Shown: positions 9,412 through 20,338 of the stretch, piece by piece
Layout: the number at the start of each line of letters is the position of its first letter
Numbering within the stretch: position 1 is the stretch's first letter
Assembly: GCF_029633865.1 (NCBI RefSeq)
Contig: NC_079221.1
Coordinates: forward strand, 221,001-285,000
Source of the DNA: Lampris incognitus
Lineage: Eukaryota > Chordata > Actinopteri > Lampriformes > Lampridae
Reading direction: 5' to 3'
DNA length: 64,000 nucleotides
Program-made: the position numbers and the translations under genes
The notes under the pieces: model-generated
Told to the model about the DNA's origin: nothing
The model's input: the letters and a program-made list of their open reading frames with translations, nothing else
Database searches by the model: none

Positions 9412-9701
9412 TGTCAAGGTAAACGTATAAATATAATAAAAGTATAAATATTTATTAACTTAAACCATGACAGGATAAGGGAACAGTTGCCAAAACAAGA
9501 AACGACTAATAAAAGGAACCCCCCCCCTCCCTTGACAGCACTCAAAAGCACCAAACTTGAAAAATGCAGAGGGTGGCAACCGCTCCTAATTTAGTGTGTC
9601 TAACAGAGGTAAGCTACGTGATGGGGTGTTTGCCCATGGGCATCTTACCTTGATCCCCTTGCCCAAAAGAACTAAACAAACTAAAAGCTAAACATAACTC
9701 A
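9412..9701. other. Unassigned sequence
   Basis: AT-rich with an A-rich repeat (ATAAATATAATAAAAGTATAAAT) and a C-run at 9519-9526. I see no coding or RNA signal. Confidence 0.4.
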
Positions 9702-9717
9702 AAATACTCCAGACTGA

Positions 9718-10107
9718 GTCCGCGGTGGTGTAGTGGTCTAAGCATCGGCTTTGTGTCAATGCAGTTGCCCACTGGAGACCGGAGTTCGCGCCCCGGTCTT
9801 GCCAGATCCGACTACGGCCGGACTCGATGAAGCAGCAATATTGGCAACGCTGTCTTCGGGAGGGGGGCGGAGTCGGCTTGTGTTCGTCACGTGAATGCGT
9901 CTCTGTGTGTGTCGGAAAAAGCAGTGGTTCGGCCTGGAGTCGCCTTGTCCCGGAAGTGGGGAGGCGGTCTCCTTCCAGACTGCCGGCCGGAGAGATGCAG
10001 TTGGCGAACGCATGCAGTACGAGGGAGGGTGTTTGAATTAAAATAGGGATCGATTGGCCACTAAATTGGGAGAAAAAGGGAAAAATCAGAAATAAGTTTA
10101 AAAAAAA
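9718..10107 (+). mobile_element. tRNA-derived SINE, copy 1
   Basis: The head GTCCGCGGTGGTGTAGTGG is tRNA-like, with an A box (TGGTGTAGTGG) and a B box (GAGTTCGCGCCCC) about 47 bases apart. The body ends with AATTGGCCACTAAATTGGGAG and an A-rich tail. The insertion is flanked by a perfect 16-bp target duplication, AAATACTCCAGACTGA, at 9702-9717 and 10108-10123. This is the signature of LINE-mobilised pol III transcripts. It encodes no protein; open frames across it are chance. Confidence 0.93.
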
Positions 10108-10257
10108 AAATACTCCAGACTGAAACAATGCAAAACGTAACTGAAAACTGTCCAGACTTTAGCTACAGAGACAAAGACATCAACACGACGTAGCCACACA
10201 ACACTAACTACAATCACACACAAACTAAACTATACTGCTCAAAAAAATAAAGGGACC

Positions 10258-10658
10258 GTCCGCGGTGGCGTAGCGGTCTAAGCATCGGCTTGGTGTCGAT
10301 GCAGTTGCCCACTGGGGACTGGGGTTCGCGCCCCGGTCTCGTCAGATCCGACTATGGCCGGACTCGGTGAAGCAGCAATCATTGGCAACGCTGTCTTCGG
10401 GAGGGGGGCGGAGTCGGCTTGTGTTCGTCATGTGAATGCGTCTCTGTGTGTGTCGGAAAAACAGTGGTTCGGCTTGGATTCGCCTTTTCACGAAAGTGGG
10501 GAGACGCTTTCCTTCGAGACTGCCGGCCGGAGAGATGCAGTTGGCGAACGCATGCAATACGAGGGTGGGTGTTTGAATTAAAATAGGGATCAATTGGCCA
10601 CTAAATTGGGAGAAAAAAGGGAAAAATCAGAAATAAATTTATTTAAAAAAAATAAATA
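10258..10658 (+). mobile_element. tRNA-derived SINE, copy 2
   Basis: Same family and orientation as copy 1. The A box TGGCGTAGCGG is at 10266-10276 and the B box GGTTCGCGCCC at 10323-10333. It sits inside the left terminal repeat of the Tc1-like transposon, flanked by AATAAAGGGA at 10246-10255 and 10659-10668, with an AATAAATAAA-type tail. This SINE is therefore younger than the transposon insertion. Confidence 0.93.
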
Positions 10659-10903
10659 AATAAAGGGAACACCTAAAAACACAATATAGACCTCGATGAA
10701 TGAAATATTTCAGCTGAAAATCTTTATTTATTAGACAGAGGAATGTGTTTAGAGCAAAATAACCTAAAAATGATCAATGGAAATCAAAATCATTAGCCCA
10801 TTAAGGTCTGGATTCAGAATCATACTCAAAATCAAAGTGGAAAATGAGAACATAGGCTGATCCAACTTCTGTGAAAATTCTTCAAGACGATTCAAAATGA
10901 GGC

Positions 10904-11932
10904 TCAGTAGTGTGTGTGGCCTCCACGTGCCTGTATGCACTCCCTACAACGTCTGGGCATGCTCCTGATGAGACGACGGATGGTCTCCTGAGGGATCTCC
11001 TCCCAGACCTGGATCAGGGCATCAGTCAATTCCTGGACAGTCTGTGGTGCGACATCGCGTTGGCGGATGGTACGAGACATGATGTCCCAGAGGTGCTCGA
11101 TTGGATTCAGGTCTGGGGAACGTGCAGGCAGGTCCATAGCATCAATGCCCTCGACATACAGGAACTGCTGACACACTCTGGCCACATGAGTACGAGCATT
11201 GTCATGCATGAGCAGGAACCCAGGGCCCACTGCACCAGCATATGGTCTGACAATGGGTCTGAGGATCTCATCCCGGGACCTAATGGCAGTCATGGTACCT
11301 CTGGCTAGCACGTAGAGGTCTGTGCGGCCCTCCAAGGATATGCCTCCCCAGACCATCACTGACCCACCGCCAAACCGGTCATGCTGGAGGATGTTGCAGG
11401 CAGCAGAACGTTCTCCACAGCGTCTCCAGACTCTCTCACGTCTGTCACATGTGTTCAGTGTGAACCTGCTCTCATCTGTGAAGAGCACAGGGCGCCAATG
11501 GCGAATCTGCCAACCAAGATGTTCTCTGGCAAAGGTCAATCGGGCTGCACGGTGTTGGGCTGTGAGCACAGGCCCCAATTGTGGATGTCGGGCCCTCATA
11601 CCATCCTCATGCATTCTGTTTCTCACTGTTTGAGCAGAAACCTGCACATTAGTGGCCTGTTGAAGGTCGTTTTGGAGGGCTCCGGCAGTGCTCCTCCTGT
11701 TCCTCCTTGCACAAAGGACCAGATAGCGGTCCTGCTGTGGGGTTGTTGTTTTCATCCTGCGGCCCCCTTCACGTCTCCTGGTGTACTGGCCTGTCTCCTG
11801 GTACCTCCTCCATGCTCTGGACACTGTGCTGGGAGACACATCAAATCTTCTTGCCACAGCACGCATTGATGTGCCATCCTGGATGAGCTGCACTACCTGA
11901 GCAACTTCTGTAGGTTGCAGATACCGCCTCAT
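10904..11932 (-). CDS. Tc1-like transposase, intact (342 aa)
   Basis: This is a cut-and-paste DDE transposase. The N-terminus has two helix-turn-helix segments ([20 protein letters not shown] near residues 11-30 and a second around residues 70-110) with a basic GGRR hook between them. The catalytic triad is visible: Asp in LFTDESRF (about residue 152), Asp in [10 protein letters not shown] (about 243) and Glu in [12 protein letters not shown] (about 279), with Asp-to-Glu spacing near 34 as in DD34E Tc1 elements. At 342 residues it has the family's usual length, without stops or frameshifts. The terminal repeats are present but one is broken by a SINE, so the enzyme may be functional while this copy may move poorly. 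Confidence 0.95.
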   Translation of the reverse strand: MRRYLQPTEVAQVVQLIQDGTSMRAVARRFDVSPSTVSRAWRRYQETGQYTRRREGGRRMKTTTPQQDRYLVLCARRNRRSTAGALQNDLQQATNVQVSAQTVRNRMHEDGMRARHPQLGPVLTAQHRAARLTFAREHLGWQIRHWRPVLFTDESRFTLNTCDRRERVWRRCGERSAACNILQHDRFGGGSVMVWGGISLEGRTDLYVLARGTMTAIRSRDEILRPIVRPYAGAVGPGFLLMHDNARTHVARVCQQFLYVEGIDAMDLPARSPDLNPIEHLWDIMSRTIRQRDVAPQTVQELTDALIQVWEEIPQETIRRLIRSMPRRCRECIQARGGHTHY

Positions 11933-12231
11933 GCCACCTCTAGTGGTGAGGGCACTAGCAACATTTAAAACTAACCAAAGATCGGCCAGAAAAGATGAGG
12001 ACAGGCAAATGGTCTGTGGCCACCACCTGCAAATCCATTCCTTTTATAGGGGTTGTGTTGCAAATTGTCTAATTTCCACCTGGTGGAAATTAGACAATTT
12101 ACCAACAAGTGAAATTGATTCACAAATCAGTGTTGCTTCCTAACTGGACAGGTTGATATCTCAAAAGTATGATTGACTTGGCGTTACATTGCATTGCTTA
12201 TGTGTTCCCTTTATTTTTTTGAGCAGTGTAG

Positions 12232-12419
12232 TTGGCCGGGGAACTGAAGACACGTGGGGGTTTAAATAGTAGACTGCACAGCTGATGGAAATTGGTTGAT
12301 TGGTTGACTGGATGATCAGGTGATGAGGAGCCCCTGGCGTATATCTGGATGTAGAAGGAGAGTGAGGGTTAGATACAGAAGGGAACACAAAACTATACGG
12401 ACACACACGTGGCCGTATA
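12232..12419. other. Unassigned sequence downstream of the Tc1-like transposon
   Basis: No coding or repeat pattern that I recognise before the GACA/GATA repeats start. Confidence 0.4.
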
Positions 12420-12600
12420 ACAGACAGATAGAAAGACAGGCAGACACAGAGACAGACAGACAGATAGATAGATGGACAGACAGATATATAGATAGATAGA
12501 AAGACCTGACAGACAGACAGACAGTTAGAGATAGACACAAACAGACAGACAGACACGCAGACATACAGATAGATAGGTAGGTAGACAGAGAGACAGACAG
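12420..12600 (+). repeat. GACA/GATA microsatellite
   Basis: Irregular runs of GACA, GATA and GAAA tetranucleotides. Frames across it translate into cysteine/serine repeats in the opposite strand and are not genes. Confidence 0.95.
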
Positions 12601-12756
12601 ATTTTTACTACATCAGATTTTCAGCACATTTACTTTACGCGTAAGGGGAGATACATTAAGACAAAAGCAGGTTTTATCTCTCAAGATTGTACATTGACAG
12701 ATCTCTGACCGGTCAAATCCCATTGTACTACCAAAGCGCTGTATAAAATGCAGTCA

Positions 12757-12962
12757 CTTCCACATCTGTGGATATGTAAGACAGTAGAGTGTAATATTGC
12801 CTGTAAGCCACATGAGGAAGACATTCTTCCAGATCTGTGGATATTGAAGATAGCGTATAGTATTGCCTGCCGGCCACACGAGGGAGACATTTTTCCAGCT
12901 CTGTGGATATGTAAGACAGTACAATGTAGTATTACCTGTAGGCCACACGAGGGAGATGCCAT
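12757..12962 (+). repeat. 66-69-bp tandem repeat, three copies
   Basis: The block CTGTGGATATGTAAGACAGT...GCCACACGAGGGAGACAT recurs three times with starts near 12757, 12826 and 12892. Copies are about 85 percent alike by eye. No protein or RNA function is visible. Confidence 0.85.
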
Positions 12963-12999
12963 GCGTCACAACACCTGCAGTATTATGAAAAATAGACAA

Positions 13000-13245
13000 A
13001 CAGATACACAGATAGATACCAAGACAGACAGACAGACAGACAGACAGATAGATGGCTAGGTAGATAGACAGACTGACAGACACAGAGACAGACAAGCAGG
13101 CACAAACAGAGAGAGAGACAGACAGACAGACATACAGAGATATATATAAACAGACAGACAGATAGATAGACAAACAGACAGACAAATAGATAGATATATA
13201 AACAGACAGACAGATAGATAGATATATAGATAGACAGACAGAGTT
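13000..13245 (+). repeat. Second GACA/GATA microsatellite
   Basis: GACA and GATA runs continue for about 245 bases with occasional ATAT. With 12420-12600 it brackets the 66-69-bp repeat. Confidence 0.95.
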
Positions 13246-13950
13246 ACGTGTCACGAATGAAGACCAGAGGCCAGTGTAGCGAAACCCAAAGGACAGACAG
13301 ACACAGAGCACCGAGAAAACCCGAAGGCGATTTTAATGCAGGAAAATAAACAACACTGCCACAGGGATGATCTCGGCTGGGGGTTGTTGTGACGATGTGC
13401 GTGCGCCTGGCTACCAAAGTCCGAATCCGTAGAGCAAGGGGTTGTCCGAGGAAGTCCGGGTCCGAGATCCAGGAAGTCAAGTCCGAAGGGAGGGGTCCAG
13501 GGAGAGAGATGCGGAGGGAGATCGCTGGAGAGGTCCGGGGAAAACGTGAAGGTCACTGGAGATGAGGAGCGAGGGAGACGAAGGGAGCAGTGGAAGTCGC
13601 GGAGGGAGGGTCTTGAGGGAAAACAAAAACAGCGAGACGAAAACACAAAAAACAGGAACACAGGAGTTAGATACCGAGGAACAAAACAGCAGCGTGGGAA
13701 TAGGCACGAGAAAAGAGCAAGCAGGAAATTCACGGGAGCAGGCTTGTCAGAGCTTTACCGCAGGGCTCAGTACGTCGAAGCCCTGGGAGGCTTCTGGTGG
13801 GAGGCTGCCTGACTGCCGCAGGTGTACCTGATAGATGATGGCAAACACCTGGTGCAGCGCAGCGCTCGTCTCCTCAAAGCGCGAGCCGAGCGCTCGGATG
13901 TTTCCGGCGCGTCCAAGCCGGGGGAGTGGCTTGAAGGTGCCGGGGAGGCA
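13246..13950. other. Unassigned GC-richer sequence
   Basis: Contains partly repetitive AGTCCG and GGTCCGGG strings. Overlapping frames on both strands are low-complexity Ser/Pro or Arg/Glu text and match nothing I know. It may be a fragment of an unrecognised mobile element. Confidence 0.35.
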
Positions 13951-13953
13951 GCT

Positions 13954-14276
13954 CCAGAGCCCTAGAAAGAGAGAGTTGCGTCAATGAGGGGTCAGAACGC
14001 GAGAGGGTCGCGTGATTCATGTAGCCGCCGAATAGTTCCAAACGAAGCGTGGCGGGTCATTTAAATGAACTGCTTAGCCGCGATTTCTGGTAACTACTAA
14101 CCAATATTTTCAGATTGTTACATTTATATATAGATATAGATATATTCCAACGTGACACATATTCTATGCGCACTGTTTGGAACTATCCGGGGCTCCCATG
14201 ATCCGCCATTGCTGTTAACTAATTGGCCCATTGACGTCTACGGAGTTGACGTAACTCTCTCTTTCTAGGGCTCTGG
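13954..14276. repeat. Long inverted repeat (fold-back region)
   Basis: Arms 13954-13984 and 14246-14276 are complementary at 30 of 31 positions (core CCAGAGCCCTAGAAAGAGAG). A second pair lies inside them: ATAGTTCCAAAC at about 14032 and GTTTGGAACTAT at about 14174. The unit could fold into a long broken hairpin. Origin unknown; a MITE or an inverted duplication are both possible. Confidence 0.75.
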
Positions 14277-14370
14277 GCAGCTCGGGGCGGTGTAACCACA
14301 ACAGATGGATAAATATATATATATAAAGAGAGAGAGAGAGAGAGAGATGGATAGAGTGATAGATAGATAG

Positions 14371-14410
14371 AACGGGGCCCGATAGGCCTTTTCCTATCGG
14401 GCCCCGTTCT
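14371..14410. repeat. Perfect 16-bp hairpin
   Basis: AACGGGGCCCGATAGG and its exact reverse complement flank the six-base loop CCTTTT. It directly precedes the LINE tail at 14399. It may have been created by a fold-back at the 5' truncation of that LINE. Confidence 0.85.
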
Positions 14411-14480
14411 TGTGGAATAACCTGCCTGCTGCCATCAGACAATCAGAGTCTGTTGAGTCCTTTAAATCCAATAATAATAA
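14399..14480 (+). pseudogene. Non-LTR retrotransposon RT C-terminal relic
   Basis: One frame reads FLWNNLPAAIRQSESVESFK, the characteristic C-terminal text of CR1/L2/Rex1-type LINE polyproteins in fish, followed by an AATAATAAT tail. It is only about 25 residues long, a severely 5'-truncated insertion. Confidence 0.75.
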
Positions 14481-15607
14481 TAACAGACCACTGAGGTCTG
14501 ACCAGCACAGCTAGCAATTGTTGTGTTGTTGGACAGCCTTAAGACCGTGTGACGTATGACAGGAAACCCTTTAACATGTCTGCATACAAACAGCTTTTTG
14601 TCTTCTTCGACATCTTTTTACAGAATCCCACCAACATTGACTGTTGTGTTTATCAATCACAAGTTGCTATGATGAATAAAAAATAAATAAAATGCAGTCG
14701 ACTGTGACTTTCAAACTGCCTCGTCTGAGAATGCAACCGACCTATCTAAACACGTTTAGAAAAAAGTTTGTTTTTCTTACTATCCCAGGAAATACTATTT
14801 GATGTCAGAGTTGAATTTTCCTCCATCTAAAAAAAAATAGACCTAATTGAAAAACTCAAATTCCAAACTAATATCCATGATGTATTGAGTGTGTTCTTCA
14901 ATGGATAACACACAAACAAACAATGTTGCAGATAAAATATATCTGAATAAATAGTTTAAAGACAATTCGGGTGGAATTAACCTTTAATACTGGAAAATCA
15001 AGGGTCCTCTCAGGGTACCGTACTGTTTTCAATCAGATTCACTGTTCCCCGCTCAAGTCCAGCTTCAGCAAGTGCTTCACATTTACAAGACACACGCACA
15101 TTAACATGTCTGTTATCAATAGCAGGTCACTCCAGAGTACCGTGCTTTTCAAAAACAAAAACAAAAGGAAAGTAAATATTTATACAACAAACACAGTTCA
15201 ACATTCTAATGGGGAATTTGCTCCAACTCTGTAGTGTACGTATCTCTCAAAATGAATTGATAACACAATCGTAAATACAACAACGCATCACAACATTTGA
15301 ATCTGCTAATTATGTGGGGAAACAAACAACTTCTCCCCCGGTGGACTGGGGAAGAACCTCCTGCACATCACAGACACCTGCAGCGCCTCCTGGCTGAGCC
15401 AGCTGCTATGCTACATTCACAGACAGGTAGGTCAAAGTGAGGAAGGGTCTGGAAAGGGTCTGGAAACCTCATCAGGTGATGGTCTCTCTTGATCACGTCT
15501 TCATGTTCAGGTCATCTGCCACTCACAGTCAGGAGACAAGACAACCTCCTGTTGCAATTCAAACACTTCTGAACGACGTGACAGATGATTCAGTGCTTCA
15601 AACGGCG
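14481..15607. other. Unassigned sequence
   Basis: Mostly AT-rich. A short open frame at 14971-15234 has no family resemblance. A GC-richer stretch at 15330-15430 has an open frame followed by GTAGGT, but I cannot match it to any gene. Confidence 0.35.
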
Positions 15608-15663
15608 AAATATTAACATTAAACAATGGGATCATCTGAACCCATTATTTAATGTTAATATTT
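15608..15663. repeat. Imperfect hairpin next to a dispersed repeat tail
   Basis: Arms 15608-15630 and 15641-15663 are 23 bp with one mismatch around a 10-base loop. The sequence immediately after, CCGCTGTGGCGACCCCTAAC (15671-15690), is a motif common in fish dispersed repeats. Confidence 0.7.
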
Positions 15664-15787
15664 AGCTGGACCGCTGTGGCGACCCCTAACAGGAGCAGCC
15701 AAAAGTAGTCGTTGTAATGGGTTCATGTGAAAAAGATAGTGACGGGAACACAGGTGGCGTGTAATTCAGGGAAATAAATGTTGAAAG

Positions 15788-17051
15788 CAGGGCCGGTCTG
15801 CTGCATAGGCAGCATAGGGAAATGCTAGGGGCGCAAGATGCTCCTCTACTAGGGAAAGAACAATTTCGACAGAAAAAGAATAAAACTTACTTGTTTAATG
15901 CACCCCATCGATAAAATATAAACACGTTTCCAAATATATTACAATATAGTGAAATAATTTTTTGTCTGCATCTTGGACTTGGCTCTGTCCCCCATTCTCA
16001 CTATTAACGTGCGGTGATGAAGGCAGAACATCGCCACCCTACACTACCTGTCCTGACTGAGCGACTTCTGCTGTTGATGTCGACAATGTTGACATATCTA
16101 AAAAGCCAAACCTATCTGGTGCCCATGGGAGAAAAGGAAAGAACAGGAAGAAAAATGAAAAAGATGAAGGTGGAGAACTGGCTTCAGAATTGGAGCAGTT
16201 TCACAACATGCCACCGAGTAATATGACTACAATGCAACTTTTGGCTCTCCTATATGAAAAGAAGCTGGAAGAAATCTGTCCTAACATGTGGCTAGCTTTG
16301 CGAATTTCTGCCACAGCTCCCACAGAGAGGAGCTTCTCTAAGCTTAAACTGATAAAAACATATCAGAGGTCTACCATGGAGCATGTAACTGGGCTCTCTA
16401 GTATAATAAGCAGAAACCAGCAAGTCGCAGGATGACATGATGACTTCACAGCCAGAGAAGCGAGAAGGATCCAGTTGTTGAAGATGGCTGTAGTTCATAG
16501 TTTCAATGTCTCACCCTTTTCATTTATTCATATTTCTTATCTATTTTTCTATATCGCCATTTAACCACAACAACCTACTGTAAAGCAATGTGAATAGTTG
16601 ATATATTCATTTTTGTTTTTTATTGGACAATTTCTTCATTAATTCACAGACTGCACATTGTGTTCATACACCAGGCTGCACTGAAAGGCTTTTCTTAAAG
16701 CTTATTTCTTGTTAATTTTAACCTTAGTTAAAACTGGGGCTTGTAAAGCTTTTTTTTCCCTGAATGATGTACATTATTTCTATCTGGTTTTTGTTTTGAT
16801 TTACTGATTAATATAGCTTTTTTATATAGCATTTATACATTTTAAGTTCTGCTGACTGGATAAAGGTTGAATAACAAGTCTGACATTATCTGTTGTGCTT
16901 CTTCATAAAGGTTTTCCTTTTTTTTAGTTTCTGACCAAGGAAATTACTAGTGGTGCATTAAAAGCACACATTTCTGGTCACAAGGGGGCGCCGCAGACAA
17001 TCTTACCTAGGGTGCAGTGTGTGTTATGTGGTTTTTTTTGGGCCGGTTCTG
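15788..17051. mobile_element. hAT transposon, internally deleted
   Basis: The ends are CAGGGCCGGTCTG and, on the other strand, CAGAACCGGCCC, imperfect inverted termini typical of hAT elements. The insertion is flanked by a perfect 8-bp duplication GTTGAAAG at 15780-15787 and 17052-17059, the hAT-specific length. At 1264 bp it is much shorter than an autonomous element and keeps only the dimerisation end of the transposase. Confidence 0.9.
16190..16435 (+). pseudogene. hAT transposase C-terminal dimerisation domain fragment
   Basis: The frame contains NMWLALRISATAPTERSFSK and LKLIKTYQRSTM, the hATC dimerisation signature (W...LRI...P.T..AERSFSKLK.IK...RSTM). About 80 residues remain of a protein of 600 or more. 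The zinc finger and RNase-H-like catalytic core are gone. A partial upstream frame (16014-16226) is out of phase. Confidence 0.85.
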
Positions 17052-17059
17052 GTTGAAAG

Positions 17060-18248
17060 TAGCACATTTCACCTGATGAGTCTTAATGAATCATTGTATG
17101 AAGACATCGGGGTTTTTCTTTTTTGGCTCCAATGTTGTTGTTTTGGACTTTTAAATAAAAACAAATACATAATTCAAACAAAATAGTCATATGTGGCTTT
17201 CAATAACAAAAATAAAACCAAAACCACCTCTGGAATCAACAGCCAAGCTGATGAGCGACCTGCTTTATGATTAAGGCTCTTTACTGGTGTAGTACAGACA
17301 CTGGATACAAGAACGGCTGAGCACAGTCCGGCCAGGCTCAATGGGCTATGACATATGAACGGAGGCGATACTGGAAATAATGTCCACAAGTAATACTGTT
17401 CCTTCATGCAATTTCTCATTGTTTAAAAAGTGACACCTTTTTCTGTAAAGGAGTTATCAAAATGAACTAACAGCCATTTTGGAATAATGTCATTAGCCAT
17501 GCCAAGACTTTCTTGTCAAATACTCATATTGAACAGGACAGAACTGTCTTTTTTTTTTTTTTACTCTACCGTGTGATGAATACAAATGAAAAAACGGTTT
17601 TACAAGTTTTTTTTCCCTCTTTCCACTTTTAGTATCTTGGAACCAACTTACTTGCTTCATCTCCTATCTTGAAAGATTTCCTGTATCCCCAACATGACAA
17701 ACAACATCTAAACTTGAGCACATTTAGGGTATCCCCCCCTTCTTTTGTAAGTGGGAGAACTGTATTTTGGAATCAACACCCATCTTGACCATTGTTTCAA
17801 TGTAGTTGGACAGTGCAAAGTTGAAAAAAAACATGAATCTTTTACAGGCAAAAAAAATTGGCCTGTCAGTTTTTTCCTTGTGGCCCTTTGCGTGTAGAAT
17901 GTGCAAGATCATCTTGGGATGACACAATAGAAAAACAAAAAACTACAAACCTCAATGTGATTGACAAAATAAATTAGATCAAAATAACCTTCCATCACTG
18001 GAGTGACATCCTGTTAATAACCACTAAATTGTTCTCATAAATCTGTTCCTGGTGGGTCGCAATACAAAAACACTCATACCAGTATGATTTCATGAGCCTG
18101 GGTGCAGTGGAGAGAGACTATATTTAGATCCTGAGGTAAACAAATTGAAAAAAAAAACAAACAAAATATGTCACAAAAGTTGTCACTGCAAACTCCGGTG
18201 AAGCCACAGACTTTCAGAGAATTCACATTTTGGTGATATCTGGGAAAA
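17060..18248. other. Unassigned AT-rich sequence
   Basis: Poly-A and poly-T tracts and short chance frames only. I see no exon, RNA gene or repeat boundary. Confidence 0.4.
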
Positions 18249-18250
18249 TA

Positions 18251-18582
18251 TACAGATGAGCCAGAACACTGACCACGCAAAGGTGAACCGAATAATGTCG
18301 ATCATCTCCAAACAAGGGCACGTGTCAAGGTCTGGGTAGATCAGATGGTAAGCGAACAATCAGTTCTCGTAGTCAACATGTTGGATGCAGGAGAAATGGG
18401 CAGGAGAAAAGAGTTTGACAAGGGCCAAACTGTTATGGCCAGACTGGGTCAGACCATCTCTGAAACGGCAGGACTTGTGGGGTGCTCCCGGTCGGCAATG
18501 GTGAGACCTACTCACAGTGGTCCGAGGAGGGACAAACCACAAACCGGCAACAGGGTGTTGGGCACCCATGGCTCATCGATGC
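18251..18582 (+). pseudogene. Tc1-like transposase 5' fragment
   Basis: The sequence includes the family text around GTTATGGCCAGACTGGGTCA and ACAGGGTGTTGGGCACCCA, covering the helix-turn-helix region in several broken frames. It ends at GATGC (18578-18582), where the LINE fragment begins. Confidence 0.75.
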
Positions 18583-18585
18583 CAT

Positions 18586-19430
18586 TGTACCATTTAAATT
18601 GGTGTTAAGGCTAAGGGCCCTTGGTCTTTGCAATTCCATCTGTAAATGGTTATATGACTTTCTGACAGGCAGACCTCAGACAGTGAGAGCAGGTACCAGC
18701 TACTCATCTACCATAGTTCTCAACACACTAGCACCACAGGGTTGTTGCCTTAGTCCCTTTTTCTATAGTCTGTTCACACACGACGGTGTGGCCAAATATA
18801 ACAGCATAGTGAAATTCATAGATGACACCACAGTAAACGGACTGATAAATGACAACAATGAAGAAACCTATAGGAAGGAGGTGAGGGACCTATCCATATG
18901 GAGTGAAGATAAAAACCTCTCCCTAAATGTTGAGAAAACAAGGGAGATAATTGTTCCAAAACGGTTCAGACACCAGTTTACATCAACAGTGTCCCTGTTG
19001 AATTTGTGAAAAACCTCACATTTTTAGGCGTTCAGATCTCAGACTCCCTTTTCTGGTCTCTAAACACAGTTGTGTCATTAAGAAGGCACAAATGAGACTA
19101 TACTTTCTGAGATGTCTTAAACAATTCAGAATGTCCACAAAAACCCTGGTCAATTTCTATCAGACTAGAACATCCTTACTGGATGCATACTGGTGTGGTT
19201 TGGCAACTTGACTGAACAGGACCACAAACAGAGAAGGATAGTAAAAACAGCTTCAAAAATCCTAAGAACAGCACTGCCACAGCTTCAGGACATTTACACC
19301 ACCCACTGCAGAAGGAAGGCCCCAAGTATCATGGAAGGCACCAGCCACATGGTCTGTTCTCACTCCTTCCCTCAGGAAAAGGCTTACAGAGCACCAGAGC
19401 TCAGACCAGCCGCCCCAGGCGGTTAGAATA
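18586..19430 (+). pseudogene. LINE reverse transcriptase, C-terminal half
   Basis: Readable motifs are WLYDFLTGRPQTV, a degenerate PQGC block (APQGCCLSP) and VKFIDDTTVNGL, the motif C region with FADD changed to FIDD. NLSLNVEKTREIIV follows, and after frameshifts the C-terminal block with RIVKTASKIL and QLQDIYTTHC. Same supergroup as the LINE at 56773. Inactive. Confidence 0.8.
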
Positions 19431-19560
19431 ATGAACAGTAGGCACCTTACAAGCTTTCACTGATTGATTATTTTGTGGGATTTCTGATCATTATGGTTTC
19501 CTTATATAGTTTTAAGGGCTGAGACACACAAGGCATATGCATTTCATTGCAATTGAAGGT

Positions 19561-19668
19561 TGTGATGACCCCTCCACTCTGCTCTTTGTCGTTTTTGTAA
19601 ATAAATGCGCTTGGACAAACTCGTCTGGTCTCCCACCTTTGTCGCAGCCTACGAGTCGGGCTGTGACA
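19561..19668 (+). repeat. Gmr1-like 5' LTR (internally deleted)
   Basis: It matches the beginning and the last ~95 bases of the 3' LTR (TTTTTGTAAATAAATGC...CTCGTCTGGTCTCCC) but lacks about 250 bases in the middle. It contains the AATAAA signal. Confidence 0.85.
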
Positions 19669-20338
19669 TATGGAGGCTCATCCTTTGTTGATCCCGTATT
19701 GGCGTGACGTCAGATCAGCTGTAGCATAGTAAGCTGGGCGCCTTATTTTTGTGGATGAGTTGCGCAATCTGTTGTTGGGAGATACTGACAAGTGTGGTAA
19801 GTGGTTGTTGGTTGTTTTGAGTTAATGTAAGCTGCTATAGTGGGTCAGGAGCCGCTGATTTTTTTCTGAGGGGTGTGCGTTTGTGTCACCACGCTGGGTA
19901 TGCTGGTGATTTTGTGGCATTGAGTTCTGTCGGTCCTGTGCACGCCGTAGTAAATTGCCGTTGTTCCATCCCTGGTTAGGCTTAGGAGCGGGTTCCCTTT
20001 GGAATTCGTTTGGGGGGTTGTTAGTGTGGTGAGAACGTGGTTGGAGCAGTTGTCTCTGGGGCACGTCCAAAACTGCAGGTGGGTCACCATTTTATGGGTG
20101 CTTCACCAGGCTTTTGGGTTTAAGTGCGTAAGTACTCACCACAAGTAGCACCTGAAGACTAGGGGGGAGCTTAATTAGACCTTGGATAGGCGGTTAGAGG
20201 GACGGGGCAGCAGTGATGTTTTGGGCTGTGCATTGGGGCTGTGTGAGCTCTGTGCTGTGGGTAGGATTTGTAACCTGTTTTTGTTGCATCGGCAGTTTTG
20301 GCGTGGTTTGGGCAGGTAAACTGTGCTGTGTTTACGTC

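Larger units (their letters stand above)
10233..12228 (-). mobile_element. Tc1-like transposon with intact transposase, carrying a SINE in one terminal repeat
   Basis: Inverted ends read ACTGCTCAAAAAAATAAAGG and are bounded by TA dinucleotides at 10231-10232 and 12229-12230. The left terminal repeat is split by the SINE at 10258. The transposase gene on the minus strand is uninterrupted. A second inverted stretch (12080-12110, TCTAATTTCCACC and its complement) lies upstream of the transposase in the transposon's own 5' region. Confidence 0.93.

Noticed and set aside
9718-9800. Possible tRNA gene at the SINE head
   Set aside because: A and B boxes are present but there is no complete cloverleaf, and the sequence continues into a SINE body with an A-rich tail and target duplication.
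9688-10593. Frames on both strands across the SINEs
   Set aside because: SINEs are pol III-derived and non-coding; the frames recur only because the two SINE copies are similar.
12420-13245. CRISPR-like spaced repeats
   Set aside because: Units are tetranucleotide microsatellites and imperfect tandem repeats without unique spacers, in a eukaryotic sequence.
12161-13311. Cysteine/serine-rich minus-strand frames
   Set aside because: Direct translation of GACA/GATA repeats; no family resemblance.
14971-15234. 87-residue open frame
   Set aside because: No start context, family or neighbour supports it; AT-rich chance frame.
15330-15440. Possible isolated exon ending at GTAGGT
   Set aside because: No recognisable protein text, no acceptor of quality and no partner exon.
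17070-17100. Second hammerhead-like CCTGATGAG string
   Set aside because: No GAAA core segment and no pairing stems follow.
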